A stretch of DNA of 64,000 nucleotides from contig NZ_JH932293.1 of the NCBI RefSeq assembly GCF_000301075.1, positions 1,522,287 to 1,586,286 of the forward strand, in the 5' to 3' direction. A program made the translations under genes and the position numbers. The DNA is from Bergeyella zoohelcum ATCC 43767. GTDB lineage: Bacteria > Bacteroidota > Bacteroidia > Flavobacteriales > Weeksellaceae. The notes below the pieces were generated by a model, which saw only the letters and a program-made list of their open reading frames with translations, had not been told where the DNA came from and ran no database searches. Shown here one piece after another: positions 18,330 to 27,424 of this stretch (position 1 is its first letter; the number at the start of each line of letters is the position of its first letter).

Positions 18330-21191
18330 ATGAAAACCCCAAAAGAAAAAAAAAGCCAATCGCCAATCGCCAATCGCGAATACATAGAAGTCTATGGTGC
18401 CAGAGAACACAACCTGAAAAATATTGATGTGAAAATCCCACGAAATGAGCTGGTAGTCATCACTGGACTTTCGGGGAGTGGAAAATCTTCTTTAGCATTT
18501 GATACCATCTTTGCCGAAGGACAAAGGCGTTATATAGAGACTTTTTCTGCCTATGCAAGGCAGTTTTTGGGAGGACTAGAGCGTCCCGATGTGGATAAAA
18601 TAGAGGGGCTTTCGCCAGTAATTGCTATTGAGCAGAAGACCACCAATAAAAATCCGCGTTCTACGGTGGGTACGGTAACGGAGCTGTATGATTTTTTGCG
18701 TTTGCTCTTCGCTCGTGTTTCTGATGCCTATTCTTTGGAAACAGGAGAACAAATGGTAAGCTATACCGAAGAGCAAATTTTGGAAACCATCCGAAAAAAC
18801 TATCAAGGTGAAAAAGTATTGCTTTTGGCTCCTATCGTAAGGTCGAGAAAAGGACATTATCACGAGCTTTTCATTCAGTTGGCAAAAAAAGGCTATTCCC
18901 AAGCGAGGATTGATGGCACGCTACAAGATATTGAATACGATTTAAAACTCGACCGCTACAAAACTCACGATATAGAAGTGGTAATAGACCGCTGGATAGT
19001 AGGCGAAACCACTTCCGAAGCCAGAATGGAGCAATCCCTGAAAACGGCTTTACAAATGGGAGAAGGGGTAGTGATGATTCAGAAATTAGGAGCGGAAGAT
19101 TTTCAATATTTCTCCAAAGACTTGATGGACATCAGCACGGGCAAAGCCTTACCCATGCCCGAACCGAATACTTTTTCCTTCAATTCCCCTAAGGGAAGCT
19201 GTCCGCACTGTAAAGGCTTAGGAGTAGTAAAAAAAATCAACCCAGAATATTTGGTTTCCGACCCGAAATTATCCGTACAGCAGGCGTTGTTGCCTCTCGA
19301 AACGCATCAGTTTAGCAAATGGGTAACCAACCAAATCAAGCTGATTCTGGAAGTTTTTGATTTAAGTTTTAAAACGCCTTTCCAAGATATTCCCAAGGAA
19401 GTTCTCCAGTATATCTACTACGGATGGCAGGAAGACTTTGAAAAAGACCTGAAACATGCGGGGATTTCTAAGAAAATTAAAATTAATTTCGAGGGACTCA
19501 TTCCGTATTTGGAAAAATGTATTGAGGACAAAGAACATTACGGAGCTACCCAAATAGAGCGAGATTTTTCAGTGGAAGAAACTTGCCCAAGCTGTAAAGG
19601 AGCAAGGCTTCAGCCTGAAAGTTTGGCGTTCAAGATTGCGGGAAAAAACATTGCCGAAGTCAATGCCATGAGCCTTTTGGATTTGAAAGATTGGCTCGGA
19701 GAAATTAAAGGGAAATTTAGTGAGAAAAATAAAATCATTGCCCACGAAATTCTCAAGGAAATAGAAACTAGATTGCAGTTTTTACTGGATGTAGGTTTGG
19801 AATATTTGAGCCTCAACAGAAGCTCTAAAACCCTTTCGGGGGGCGAGAGTCAGCGAATCCGTTTGGCTACGCAAATCGGTTCTCAGCTGGTGAATGTCCT
19901 CTATATTTTAGACGAACCGAGCATCGGGTTGCACCAAAGAGACAACGAAAGGCTCATCAACTCCCTTAAAAACCTTCGAGATTTGGGCAACTCGGTTTTG
20001 GTGGTGGAGCACGATAAGGATATGATTTTGGAAGCCGATGAGGTGCTGGATATTGGTCCAAAAGCGGGGAAACACGGCGGTGAAGTGCTTTGGCAAGGCT
20101 CACCCAAGGATTTAATCCAGGCAAAAACCATTACAGCGGACTATCTCACAGGACGAAGAAGCATAGAAATTCCAAGCGAAAGGCGAGAAGGAAATGGTAA
20201 ATCTATTCTCCTGAAAGGAGCTACGGGCAACAACTTGAAAAATGTAGATTTGGAAATTCCTTTGGGGAAATTGGTCGTGGTAACGGGCATCTCGGGGAGT
20301 GGTAAATCGTCGCTCATCAATGGGACGCTGTATCCAATTCTCAATCGCCATTTTTACCGTGCTGTACAAGAACCTCTGCCTTACCAAAGCATTGAGGGGT
20401 TGGAGCATATCGATAAGGTGGTGGATGTGGATCAAACGCCTATCGGGCGTACACCGCGTTCTAATCCTGCTACTTACACCGGCGTATTTTCGGATATTAG
20501 GACGCTTTTTGCCGAGCTTCCAGAGTCTAAAATCAGAGGCTATAAACCGGGGCGTTTTTCCTTTAATGTGAAAGGCGGACGCTGCGAAACTTGCCAAGGG
20601 GGTGGACTGAAAGTCATTGAAATGAACTTCTTGCCCGATGTCTATGTGCATTGTGAAACCTGCAATGGCAAACGCTTTAACCGAGAGACCTTGGAGGTTA
20701 GGTACAAGGGGAAATCCATCTCCGATGTGCTGGAGATGACCATAGATGAGGCGGTGGCATTCTTCCAACCCATTCCGAAAATCTACAACAAGGTGAAAAC
20801 TCTGCAAGATGTGGGGCTGGGCTATATTACGCTGGGGCAACAGTCCACCACGCTATCGGGTGGGGAAGCCCAAAGGATAAAACTCGCCACGGAACTCTCC
20901 AAAAAGCAAACAGGAAGTACCCTCTATATCCTTGATGAGCCGACTACAGGACTGCATTTTGAAGATGTGAAAATCCTGATGGACGCCATTCATCAGCTCG
21001 TGGAATTGGGCAACTCGTTCATTATCATTGAGCATAATATGGATGTCATCAAACTCGCCGACCATATTATAGACATCGGCCCCGAAGGTGGCAAACACGG
21101 TGGAACGATAGTTTTTGAAGGTACACCCGAGGAGATTGTGAAGTGTGAGGCTTCTTTGACGGGGAAGTTTTTGGGGAAGGAGATGGAATAA
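18330..21191 (+). CDS. uvrA: UvrABC excinuclease subunit A
   Basis: DNA-damage recognition ATPase of nucleotide excision repair. 953 residues with two ABC ATPase halves: Walker [15 protein letters not shown] and signature [12 protein letters not shown] in the first, [10 protein letters not shown] and [12 protein letters not shown] in the second, plus zinc-binding pairs CPHC...CPSC and CETC...CETC. The start at 18330 follows its promoter element. Codons 9-15 contain a 7-bp triplicate (CAATCGC-type). The gene looks visibly richer in G and C at third positions than its neighbours, which may reflect recent replacement by a relative's allele. Confidence 0.96.
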   Translation: MKTPKEKKSQSPIANREYIEVYGAREHNLKNIDVKIPRNELVVITGLSGSGKSSLAFDTIFAEGQRRYIETFSAYARQFLGGLERPDVDKIEGLSPVIAIEQKTTNKNPRSTVGTVTELYDFLRLLFARVSDAYSLETGEQMVSYTEEQILETIRKNYQGEKVLLLAPIVRSRKGHYHELFIQLAKKGYSQARIDGTLQDIEYDLKLDRYKTHDIEVVIDRWIVGETTSEARMEQSLKTALQMGEGVVMIQKLGAEDFQYFSKDLMDISTGKALPMPEPNTFSFNSPKGSCPHCKGLGVVKKINPEYLVSDPKLSVQQALLPLETHQFSKWVTNQIKLILEVFDLSFKTPFQDIPKEVLQYIYYGWQEDFEKDLKHAGISKKIKINFEGLIPYLEKCIEDKEHYGATQIERDFSVEETCPSCKGARLQPESLAFKIAGKNIAEVNAMSLLDLKDWLGEIKGKFSEKNKIIAHEILKEIETRLQFLLDVGLEYLSLNRSSKTLSGGESQRIRLATQIGSQLVNVLYILDEPSIGLHQRDNERLINSLKNLRDLGNSVLVVEHDKDMILEADEVLDIGPKAGKHGGEVLWQGSPKDLIQAKTITADYLTGRRSIEIPSERREGNGKSILLKGATGNNLKNVDLEIPLGKLVVVTGISGSGKSSLINGTLYPILNRHFYRAVQEPLPYQSIEGLEHIDKVVDVDQTPIGRTPRSNPATYTGVFSDIRTLFAELPESKIRGYKPGRFSFNVKGGRCETCQGGGLKVIEMNFLPDVYVHCETCNGKRFNRETLEVRYKGKSISDVLEMTIDEAVAFFQPIPKIYNKVKTLQDVGLGYITLGQQSTTLSGGEAQRIKLATELSKKQTGSTLYILDEPTTGLHFEDVKILMDAIHQLVELGNSFIIIEHNMDVIKLADHIIDIGPEGGKHGGTIVFEGTPEEIVKCEASLTGKFLGKEME

Positions 21192-21224
21192 ATTAGTAAC
21201 TTTATCACACTAAATTATAAGGTT

Positions 21225-21485
21225 ATGCAAAGAAAAAAGATAAATAGAAAAAAAATCATAGAAAAAAAAGAACGCGAAGAGGTCATAAAGTTTGCTAAAA
21301 GTGCTTCCTTTGATGCACAGCGGTCTTCTAAAGCATTAAACATTAGCTATCAGATTATAAAAGATGGTTCAATATATGAGGTAAATGTCAAAAATGTAGT
21401 AAAAATTAAAGATTTACAAAAAATAAAAGCACAAAAAAACAATCTCAAAAAAGGTAGTGTTATATGTCTAAAGCGAAAAGACTAA
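21225..21485 (+). CDS. Putative antitoxin of a zeta-type pair
   Basis: An 86-residue lysine-rich protein (MQRKKINRKKIIEKKERE...) with a coiled N-terminus. It overlaps the zeta-like toxin gene by 22 nt and starts 33 bp after uvrA. The family is not recognised. The antitoxin role is inferred from size, order and overlap, as small proteins commonly precede chromosomal zeta kinases. A TAACTTTA stretch just upstream is close to the -7 consensus. Confidence 0.6.
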   Translation: MQRKKINRKKIIEKKEREEVIKFAKSASFDAQRSSKALNISYQIIKDGSIYEVNVKNVVKIKDLQKIKAQKNNLKKGSVICLKRKD

Positions 21486-22210
21486 GGCTCTTTGCAGGTC
21501 CGAATGGTTCAGGAAAATCTACATTATTCGAAGCGTTTAGAGAGAATCATAATCCGGGGATATTTGTAAATTCTGATTGGGTGGAAAAAGAAATATCAGA
21601 AAAAGGATTTATTGATATGAAACCATTCGGTCTAGAGGTAACTCAAAATGATTTATTGGATTTTTTTCAAACGCCTAATGCTCAATCCTTATTACAAAAA
21701 TCTAAAACAGAGGGGCATGCCATTGATATAGCAATTAAAGAAAATATCATTGTAGATAAATCCAAAAATACACACAGCTACGAAGCTGCTTTAATCACTT
21801 CTTTTATTCGAGCTTATTTATTAAAAAACGGAATATCTTTTGCCTTTGAATCTGTCATGAGTCATCATTCTAAGCTTGATGAAATCCAAAAGGCAAAAGA
21901 AATGGGCTACAAAATTTATTTGTACTTTATCTGTTTAGATTCTTCAGATATTAATATTTCCAGAGTTCAAAATAGGGTACAAAAAGGGGGACATAGTGTA
22001 GATGAACGAAAAATTGTTTCCAGGTATCATAATACATTGAAAAACTTACTTCCTGCTCTGAATATTGCAGATAGAGCTTATATTTTTGATAATTCAAATC
22101 AAATGTTACTCATTGCCGAAGTGAATAACAACGAACTAAAAATAAACATAGAACCCGAACATTTGCCCAACTGGTTTACGGAATACTGTATCAATAAAAT
22201 ATATTCCTGA
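21464..22210 (+). CDS. Zeta-toxin-family kinase
   Basis: 248 residues. P-loop FAGPNGSGKSTLFEAF at about residues 10-25, the catalytic aspartate stretch VNSDWVEKEI (about 36), FESVMSH and a late basic segment (QNRVQKGGHSVDERKIVSRY) typical of the zeta/AAA_33 group. Classical zeta toxins phosphorylate UDP-N-acetylglucosamine and block peptidoglycan synthesis; chromosomal relatives may use other substrates. It forms an operon with the preceding 86-residue protein and ends at a bidirectional terminator. Confidence 0.8.
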   Translation: MSKAKRLRLFAGPNGSGKSTLFEAFRENHNPGIFVNSDWVEKEISEKGFIDMKPFGLEVTQNDLLDFFQTPNAQSLLQKSKTEGHAIDIAIKENIIVDKSKNTHSYEAALITSFIRAYLLKNGISFAFESVMSHHSKLDEIQKAKEMGYKIYLYFICLDSSDINISRVQNRVQKGGHSVDERKIVSRYHNTLKNLLPALNIADRAYIFDNSNQMLLIAEVNNNELKINIEPEHLPNWFTEYCINKIYS

Positions 22211-22240
22211 TAGGAAATTTTTGGGGAGAGATTAGATTCC

Positions 22241-22276
22241 AAAAACAATCCCCTCCAATTCGGAGGGGATTGTTCA
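22241..22276. terminator. Bidirectional terminator between zeta-like toxin and Uma2 genes
   Basis: A 13-bp stem (22244-22256 with 22262-22274, core CAATCCCCTCC) has an A-run on one side (22241-22245), which gives a T-run for the minus strand. It overlaps the stop codon of the Uma2 gene. Confidence 0.8.
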
Positions 22277-22858
22277 TTTAAACACATCACTGGTATGGAT
22301 TTTCAGTTGCGGAAAAAGGGGCGAGTGGATATAATCATCTACTATAGGTTTTAGCCCGATGTATTTTCCATTTTGTAGAGAAAAAATGGTAATATTTTCA
22401 TCTAACGGATTCACTACCCAGTATTCTTGTACACCAGCCTCTTCGTAGAGTTCATATTTGTATTTCATTTCTTTTTTGGAATTGCCTGGTGATATAATCT
22501 CAATCACCAAATCGGGAGCCCCTACACAACCTCTTTTGTCCAGTTTATTTTCATCACAAATCACACAAAGGTCGGGCTGAACTACTGTAAATATATCCTT
22601 ATCCTCGGTTCCTTTTTGGGGGAGTCTCACATCAAACGGAGCAGAGAAGAACCTACAAGATTGTCCTTTAATTACGGCATAGATTTCCCCAGCTAAATTC
22701 ATAGAAACTTCCTGATGTTTTACATTAGGAGCAGGAGACATTTGGAAGATTTTACCCTTAAAAAGTTCTACCCTTTCCTCAAATTTCCAAAGGAGATAAT
22801 CTGCATAGGAATAGACTTTATTGAGGTCAAGCTGATTAATATTCGTTATTGTTTTCAT
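22274..22858 (-). CDS. Uma2-family (DUF820) putative endonuclease
   Basis: 194 residues with the PD-(D/E)XK-like fold of the Uma2/DUF820 group: VELFKGKIFQMSPAPN (about 30-45), QPDLCVICDENKLDKRG (D at about 115) and DLVIEIISPGNSKKEMKYK with the E-x-x-S-P-x-x...K signature. The ATG at 22858 opens the conserved N-terminus; the frame upstream to 22900 adds a non-conserved leader. These proteins are common and multicopy in many phyla, and their role is unknown. It is convergent with the zeta-like pair. Confidence 0.82.
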   Translation of the reverse strand: MKTITNINQLDLNKVYSYADYLLWKFEERVELFKGKIFQMSPAPNVKHQEVSMNLAGEIYAVIKGQSCRFFSAPFDVRLPQKGTEDKDIFTVVQPDLCVICDENKLDKRGCVGAPDLVIEIISPGNSKKEMKYKYELYEEAGVQEYWVVNPLDENITIFSLQNGKYIGLKPIVDDYIHSPLFPQLKIHTSDVFK

Positions 22859-22949
22859 ATTATTTTGCTTTGAATTGTAGTACAAAGATAAGGAAATCAT
22901 TACTATTACAGTAGTCTTATCCTTGTCATCATAAAATGTTTTTTATCCC

Positions 22950-23201
22950 CTATAACACTCTCATTTTCTTTAAAAACCATCAAGACCCATCTAGGTCTAT
23001 CCCCTTTCGTTATGAAATCATCAAAATCCCAGATGGCTTTTTGAATATTCCATAATGAACTCCCTTAGCCCTAGATAGGTCTAACGCTTTTCAAAATGAT
23101 TTGAACAAAATTCTAGATAGGTCTTGTATATTTTCAATTCAAAATAAAGAAAACCCATATAGGTCTAGCAGTTTTTTAAACTCATTGAAGAAATTTTGAG
23201 T
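22950..23201. repeat. Degenerate 42-bp periodic repeat
   Basis: The heptamer TAGGTCT recurs at 22992, 23076, 23118 and 23160, with a degraded copy (TGGCTTT) at 23034, all exactly in 42-bp register. Bases just before it are also similar (CCCAT/CTAGA). One forward frame reads 14-residue units with RS and F in fixed columns (ALDRSNAF, ILDRSCIF, PYRSSSF), broken by TAA TGA in the second unit. The block fills the gap between Uma2 and DUF6261; nothing else is visible in this roughly 400-bp stretch. Confidence 0.75.
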
Positions 23202-23258
23202 GAAAAATACTTTCATAAAGAAAAAAATAATAATTTTGAGGAACAAATTTTAATTATT

Positions 23259-23948
23259 ATGAAAGAAATTGCAGAAATTACAGTAAAAGCACTCAATAAC
23301 GCCGCCTATTTCAGTTTTCACTCAGATTTTTTAAAGGCGTTGGAGGCAGATACCAAGGTAAGTGCCAAAGTGAATACTCAATTACAAGCCTACAAAACCG
23401 CTTTACAAAAGGTAGATGAGGCGATGGTCATTTCCCAAAAAAGCCATAAGACCGATGAAATTAATCAAGCCGACCGCGAGAGGGATCAGCTCTACACTGG
23501 GCTGAAGAATGCCGTGAAATCTTTCGCACACATTCCAAACGAAGAGATGAAATCGGCTCAAAAGGTCATCGCACAAGTGATTAAAGACTATGGTATTAAA
23601 ACCATGATGCAACTGGACAAAGAGACGGGGCTCTTGGTGAATTTCATCCAAGATTTGGAAACGAAATACCAAAATGAAGTGCAAACACTCAGCTTACAGA
23701 ATTTCATAACGCCTCTGAAAACCGCCAACGAAAAAGTGAGAACCGCCCTCTCCCAGCGTACCGAAGAGCAATCTACCAAAGAAGCAGGAGCGATGAAATC
23801 TGCCCGAAATACTACCGATGAGGCGTATAGACTTTTGGTGAAGCACATCAATGCCCACGCACTTTTGGAAGGGGAAGAGCATTATGCTAATTTCATTGAT
23901 TTTGCCAATGAACACATAGCCCGATATAAGAAAAGAGTGATGAAGTAA
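23259..23948 (+). CDS. DUF6261 family protein
   Basis: 229 residues, almost entirely helical, with the family's heptad-like pattern (AAYFSFHSDFLKALEAD, ADRERDQLYTGLKNAVKSF, TDEAYRLLVKHINAHALLEG). Found in Bacteroidota, often in several divergent copies per genome; function is unknown. I start at the ATG at 23259, which opens the conserved EIAEITVKALNNAAYF; the frame to 23196 runs into the degenerate repeat block. No enzyme motif and no signal peptide are visible. Confidence 0.8.
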   Translation: MKEIAEITVKALNNAAYFSFHSDFLKALEADTKVSAKVNTQLQAYKTALQKVDEAMVISQKSHKTDEINQADRERDQLYTGLKNAVKSFAHIPNEEMKSAQKVIAQVIKDYGIKTMMQLDKETGLLVNFIQDLETKYQNEVQTLSLQNFITPLKTANEKVRTALSQRTEEQSTKEAGAMKSARNTTDEAYRLLVKHINAHALLEGEEHYANFIDFANEHIARYKKRVMK

Positions 23949-24049
23949 GAGAGTATAGTGAATGGATAATTATTAATAATTAAACATTAAAGGTAATATG
24001 CTTAATCTGGTTATAAAGCACCGAATTATGTAATTATCTTGTTTTTTTG

Positions 24050-24057
24050 TACTTTTG
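24050..24057 (+). promoter_or_regulatory. -7 promoter element TACTTTTG of glnS
   Basis: Matches TAnnTTTG 19 bp upstream of the ATG at 24076, implying a leader of about a dozen nucleotides. Confidence 0.6.
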
Positions 24058-24075
24058 CGTTTCAGTAAAAACTTT

Positions 24076-25746
24076 ATGGAAGAAGAAAAAAAATCGCTTA
24101 ACTTTATTGAGCAAATCATAGAAAATGATTTAGAAAACGGACTGCAAAAATCAAAACTCAGATTTCGTTTTCCACCAGAACCGAACGGATATTTGCACAT
24201 TGGGCATACCAAAGCTATTTGTATTAATTTTGGTTTGGGAGAAAAGTACAACGCCCCTGTGAATCTCCGTTTTGATGATACCAATCCTGAAAAAGAGGAA
24301 CAAGAGTATGTGGACTCTATAAAGAAAGATGTAGCGTGGCTGGGTTTCCAGTGGGATAAAGAGGTATATGCTTCTGATTATTTTGAGCAATTGTATCAGT
24401 GGGCAGTGCAAATGATTAAAGAGGGTAAAGCCTATGTAGATGAGCAGCCTTCCGAAGTGATTACCCAGCAAAGAACTAATCCTACCGAACCTGGAATAGA
24501 ATCTCCCTATAGAAATAGACCTGTGGAAGAATCTTTGGCACTCTTTGAAAAAATGAAAAATGGAGAAGTGGAAGAGGGAAGCATGTCTCTTCGTGCCAAG
24601 ATAGATATGAATTCGCCGAATATGAACATGCGGGACCCTGTGATGTACCGAATTCTGAAAAGAGCCCACCATAGAACAGGCACCGACTGGAAAATTTACC
24701 CGATGTACGACTGGGCACATGGGCAGAGTGACTATATAGAGCAAATATCTCACTCACTATGTTCATTGGAATTTGAAAATCATAGACCGCTGTATGATTG
24801 GTATCTGGATCAAGTATATGATGAAAACCAGCTCAGAAATAAACAACGAGAGTTCGCACGGATGAATGTCTCGTACATGATTACCTCAAAAAGAAAATTG
24901 CATAAACTCATAGATGAAAATATAGTTACAGGCTGGGATGACCCAAGGATGCCTACTATTTCAGGACTGAGAAGAAGAGGATATACGCCCGCTGCCATCC
25001 GAAATTTCATAGAAAGGGTAGGCGTAGCCAAAAGGGAAAACCTCATTGATATTCAGCTTTTAGAATTCTGTATCCGAGAAGATTTGAATAAAAAAGCCCA
25101 AAGGATGATGGCAGTGGTAAACCCTGTAAAACTCATTATAGAGAATTATCCAGAAGATAAAGAAGAGTGGCTAGACACTGAAAATAACCCAGAGCAAGAA
25201 GATGCGGGTACGCGTAAAGTGCCTTTCAGTAGAGAGATTTGGATAGAGAAGGAAGACTTTATGGAAGAGGCACCGAAGAAGTTTTTCAGATTGACCATCG
25301 GGGGAGAAGTGAGATTAAAATCGGGCTATATCATTAAGGCCACCCGTGTAGAAAAAGATGAACAAGGAAATATTACCACTATTTTTGCCGAATATGATGA
25401 AAAATCGAAATCCGGAAGTGGAACGGAAGAAAGCCTTAGAAAAGTAAAAGGTACGCTCCACTGGGTTTCTGCAAAACATGCCCTGCCTATAGAGGTGAGA
25501 GTGTATGATAGACTTTTTACCGTAGAACAGCCTGATGCTAATAAAGATGAGGATTTTATTTCTTTAGTTAATCCTAATTCTTTACAAATTGTCCATGGTT
25601 ATGGAGAGCCAGCACTGAAAGAGGTGGAAGTAGAAACGCCTCTACAGTTCCAAAGGATAGGCTACTTTACCAAAGACAAAGATTCTACAGATGAAAAATT
25701 GGTTTTTAATAGAACGGTAACGCTGAAAGATTCTTATAAACCATAA
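24076..25746 (+). CDS. glnS: Glutaminyl-tRNA synthetase
   Basis: Class I aminoacyl-tRNA synthetase charging tRNA-Gln. 556 residues with HIGH motif in PEPNGYLHIGHTKA (about 27-40), the catalytic NLRFDDTNP, the KMSKS-like loop in MITSKRKLHKL (about 270) and the C-terminal anticodon-binding barrels. Start at 24076 (MEEEKKSLNF) just after the -7 element; the frame upstream to 24055 overlaps the promoter. A terminator follows the stop immediately. Its presence means glutamine tRNA is charged directly in this organism. Confidence 0.95.
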   Translation: MEEEKKSLNFIEQIIENDLENGLQKSKLRFRFPPEPNGYLHIGHTKAICINFGLGEKYNAPVNLRFDDTNPEKEEQEYVDSIKKDVAWLGFQWDKEVYASDYFEQLYQWAVQMIKEGKAYVDEQPSEVITQQRTNPTEPGIESPYRNRPVEESLALFEKMKNGEVEEGSMSLRAKIDMNSPNMNMRDPVMYRILKRAHHRTGTDWKIYPMYDWAHGQSDYIEQISHSLCSLEFENHRPLYDWYLDQVYDENQLRNKQREFARMNVSYMITSKRKLHKLIDENIVTGWDDPRMPTISGLRRRGYTPAAIRNFIERVGVAKRENLIDIQLLEFCIREDLNKKAQRMMAVVNPVKLIIENYPEDKEEWLDTENNPEQEDAGTRKVPFSREIWIEKEDFMEEAPKKFFRLTIGGEVRLKSGYIIKATRVEKDEQGNITTIFAEYDEKSKSGSGTEESLRKVKGTLHWVSAKHALPIEVRVYDRLFTVEQPDANKDEDFISLVNPNSLQIVHGYGEPALKEVEVETPLQFQRIGYFTKDKDSTDEKLVFNRTVTLKDSYKP

Positions 25747-25750
25747 AATA

Positions 25751-25776
25751 AAGCCTCTTTATAAAGGGGCTTTTTT
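25751..25776 (+). terminator. Rho-independent terminator of glnS
   Basis: A hairpin AAGCC..CTTTATAAAG..GGCTT with T-run 25771-25776, starting 5 bp after the glnS stop codon. Confidence 0.85.
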
Positions 25777-25819
25777 AGTGTGAAAAATGATATTATAATA
25801 AGGATGAAAAAAACATAAA

Positions 25820-26263
25820 ATGGGAGCGTTAAAAATCATAGGCGTATTTAGGAGAATTTATATTGTGATGCTTTTACCTTATACCATTATGCTTCTGTAC
25901 TTTATGTTCATTGGTTTTGGTAGGGAGCAGTATGAACACCATATTGTTCGCTTAGTTCCCATTGCTTCTACTTTTAATTTTATCACCATCAGTTGGTGGA
26001 AAAACTCATTAATCAATGTGTTAGGAAATATTGTTATGTTTATTCCGTACGGATTTTTAGGCTGGATATTTCCTACATATAGAAATTTTAAAAGTCTTAT
26101 TTTTAGTTTTTTATCGGTGCTTATCATTGTAGAGGCATTGCAGTATTTCACGAGGTTAGGCGTTTTTGATGTCGATGATTTTTTGCTGAATACCCTCGGT
26201 GTGAGCATTGGATTTGGGATTTGGAGACGATTAGAAAGTGATTCGTCAGACATTAGCAGATAG
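25820..26263 (+). CDS. VanZ-like membrane protein
   Basis: 147 residues, four to five membrane helices. Family marks: NVLGNIVMFIPYGFLG (about residues 67-82) and the helix-plus-acidic ending FDVDDFLLNTLGVSIGF. VanZ gives low-level teicoplanin resistance in enterococci, but chromosomal Bacteroidota homologues have no assigned role. Monocistronic by position, between the glnS terminator and the pheS promoter. Confidence 0.85.
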   Translation: MGALKIIGVFRRIYIVMLLPYTIMLLYFMFIGFGREQYEHHIVRLVPIASTFNFITISWWKNSLINVLGNIVMFIPYGFLGWIFPTYRNFKSLIFSFLSVLIIVEALQYFTRLGVFDVDDFLLNTLGVSIGFGIWRRLESDSSDISR

Positions 26264-26325
26264 AGAAAATGAGGATAATTTTTACAAAATCAAAATCAAA
26301 ATTTTTTATTCCCATTATTAAACTG

Positions 26326-26333
26326 TAAATTTG
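26326..26333 (+). promoter_or_regulatory. -7 promoter element TAAATTTG of pheS
   Basis: Matches TAnnTTTG 26 bp before the pheS start codon. No pheS leader peptide or T-box is visible. Confidence 0.55.
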
Positions 26334-26359
26334 TGCATTAGATTTTAGAGGAAAAAAAG

Positions 26360-27370
26360 ATGTTTGAAAAGATAAAAGAATACATCCAAGAAGTACAAAA
26401 CTTCCAATCCACAGACCCAGCAGAGCTGGAAAATTTCCGTATCCGCTTTAATGGAAAAAAAGGCATACTTACCCAGCTTTTTGATGATTTTAAGCAAATT
26501 CCTAATGAACAAAAAAAGGCGTATGGACAAGAGATTAACGCTCTGAAACAAGCATTCCTTCAGAAATTTGAGGAGTTGAAATCCAGTACCCCAACCGCTA
26601 AAAAATCTACAGAAATAGACCTTACTAGACCTGGTTTTCCTTTCCAGTTGGGTACAAGGCATCCTATCAGCTTGGTGAAAAATAGAATCATTGAAATTTT
26701 TAAATCCATCGGTTTTGCAGTAGCAGATGGTCCTGAAATAGAAGATGATTGGCATAATTTTTCGGCACTTAATATGCCCGAATATCACCCTGCAAGGGAT
26801 ATGCAGGATACTTTCTTCATAGAGCAAAATCCTGATGTACTCCTCAGAACACACACTTCATCGGTTCAGATTCGTTATATGGAAGAAAATGAACCACCCA
26901 TCAGAATTCTTTCGCCAGGGAGAGTATTTAGAAATGAAGCCATTTCGTCAAGGTCACATTGTATTTTTCACCAAATAGAGGGGTTGTATATTGATGAAAA
27001 GGTGAGTTTCGCGGATTTAAAACAGACGATACAGTTTTTTACCACAGAGCTTTTTGGGAAATCAAAAATCCGTATGAGGCCTTCCTATTTCCCATTTACT
27101 GAACCGAGTGCAGAGGTAGATGTGTACTGGGGACTGAACTCAGAGACTGATTATAGAATTACCAAAGGAACAGGATGGTTAGAGATTATGGGCTGTGGTA
27201 TGGTGGATCCTGCGGTACTTAAAAATGTAAATATAGACCCTGAAAAATACAGTGGATATGCTTTCGGAATGGGCATAGAGAGAATAGTGATGTTACTTTA
27301 CCAGATGGGAGATATTCGTATGTTCTTTGAAAATGATAAAAGAATGCTCCAGCAGTTTTCTCATGTTTAA
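26360..27370 (+). CDS. pheS: Phenylalanyl-tRNA synthetase alpha subunit
   Basis: Class II synthetase catalytic subunit. 336 residues: N-terminal coiled coil ([15 protein letters not shown] and following), [15 protein letters not shown], class II motif 2 in [18 protein letters not shown], and motif 3 in [21 protein letters not shown] split near residue 310. pheT, its obligate partner, is not adjacent; the next gene is a 2-oxoacid dehydrogenase, so pheT must be elsewhere, as is common in Bacteroidota. Confidence 0.96.
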   Translation: MFEKIKEYIQEVQNFQSTDPAELENFRIRFNGKKGILTQLFDDFKQIPNEQKKAYGQEINALKQAFLQKFEELKSSTPTAKKSTEIDLTRPGFPFQLGTRHPISLVKNRIIEIFKSIGFAVADGPEIEDDWHNFSALNMPEYHPARDMQDTFFIEQNPDVLLRTHTSSVQIRYMEENEPPIRILSPGRVFRNEAISSRSHCIFHQIEGLYIDEKVSFADLKQTIQFFTTELFGKSKIRMRPSYFPFTEPSAEVDVYWGLNSETDYRITKGTGWLEIMGCGMVDPAVLKNVNIDPEKYSGYAFGMGIERIVMLLYQMGDIRMFFENDKRMLQQFSHV

Positions 27371-27424
27371 TGCACACAATCTCTGATTATCAGATAGTTT
27401 TTTACATTTTTTGATTCAAAATCT

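Noticed and set aside
20112..20840. 242-residue minus-strand frame inside uvrA
   Set aside because: Shadow of the uvrA coding strand; composition and motifs belong to uvrA.
22950..23201. CRISPR-like array from 42-bp regular spacing
   Set aside because: Only about 7-12 bases per period are conserved, far less than a CRISPR repeat, and no cas genes are near.
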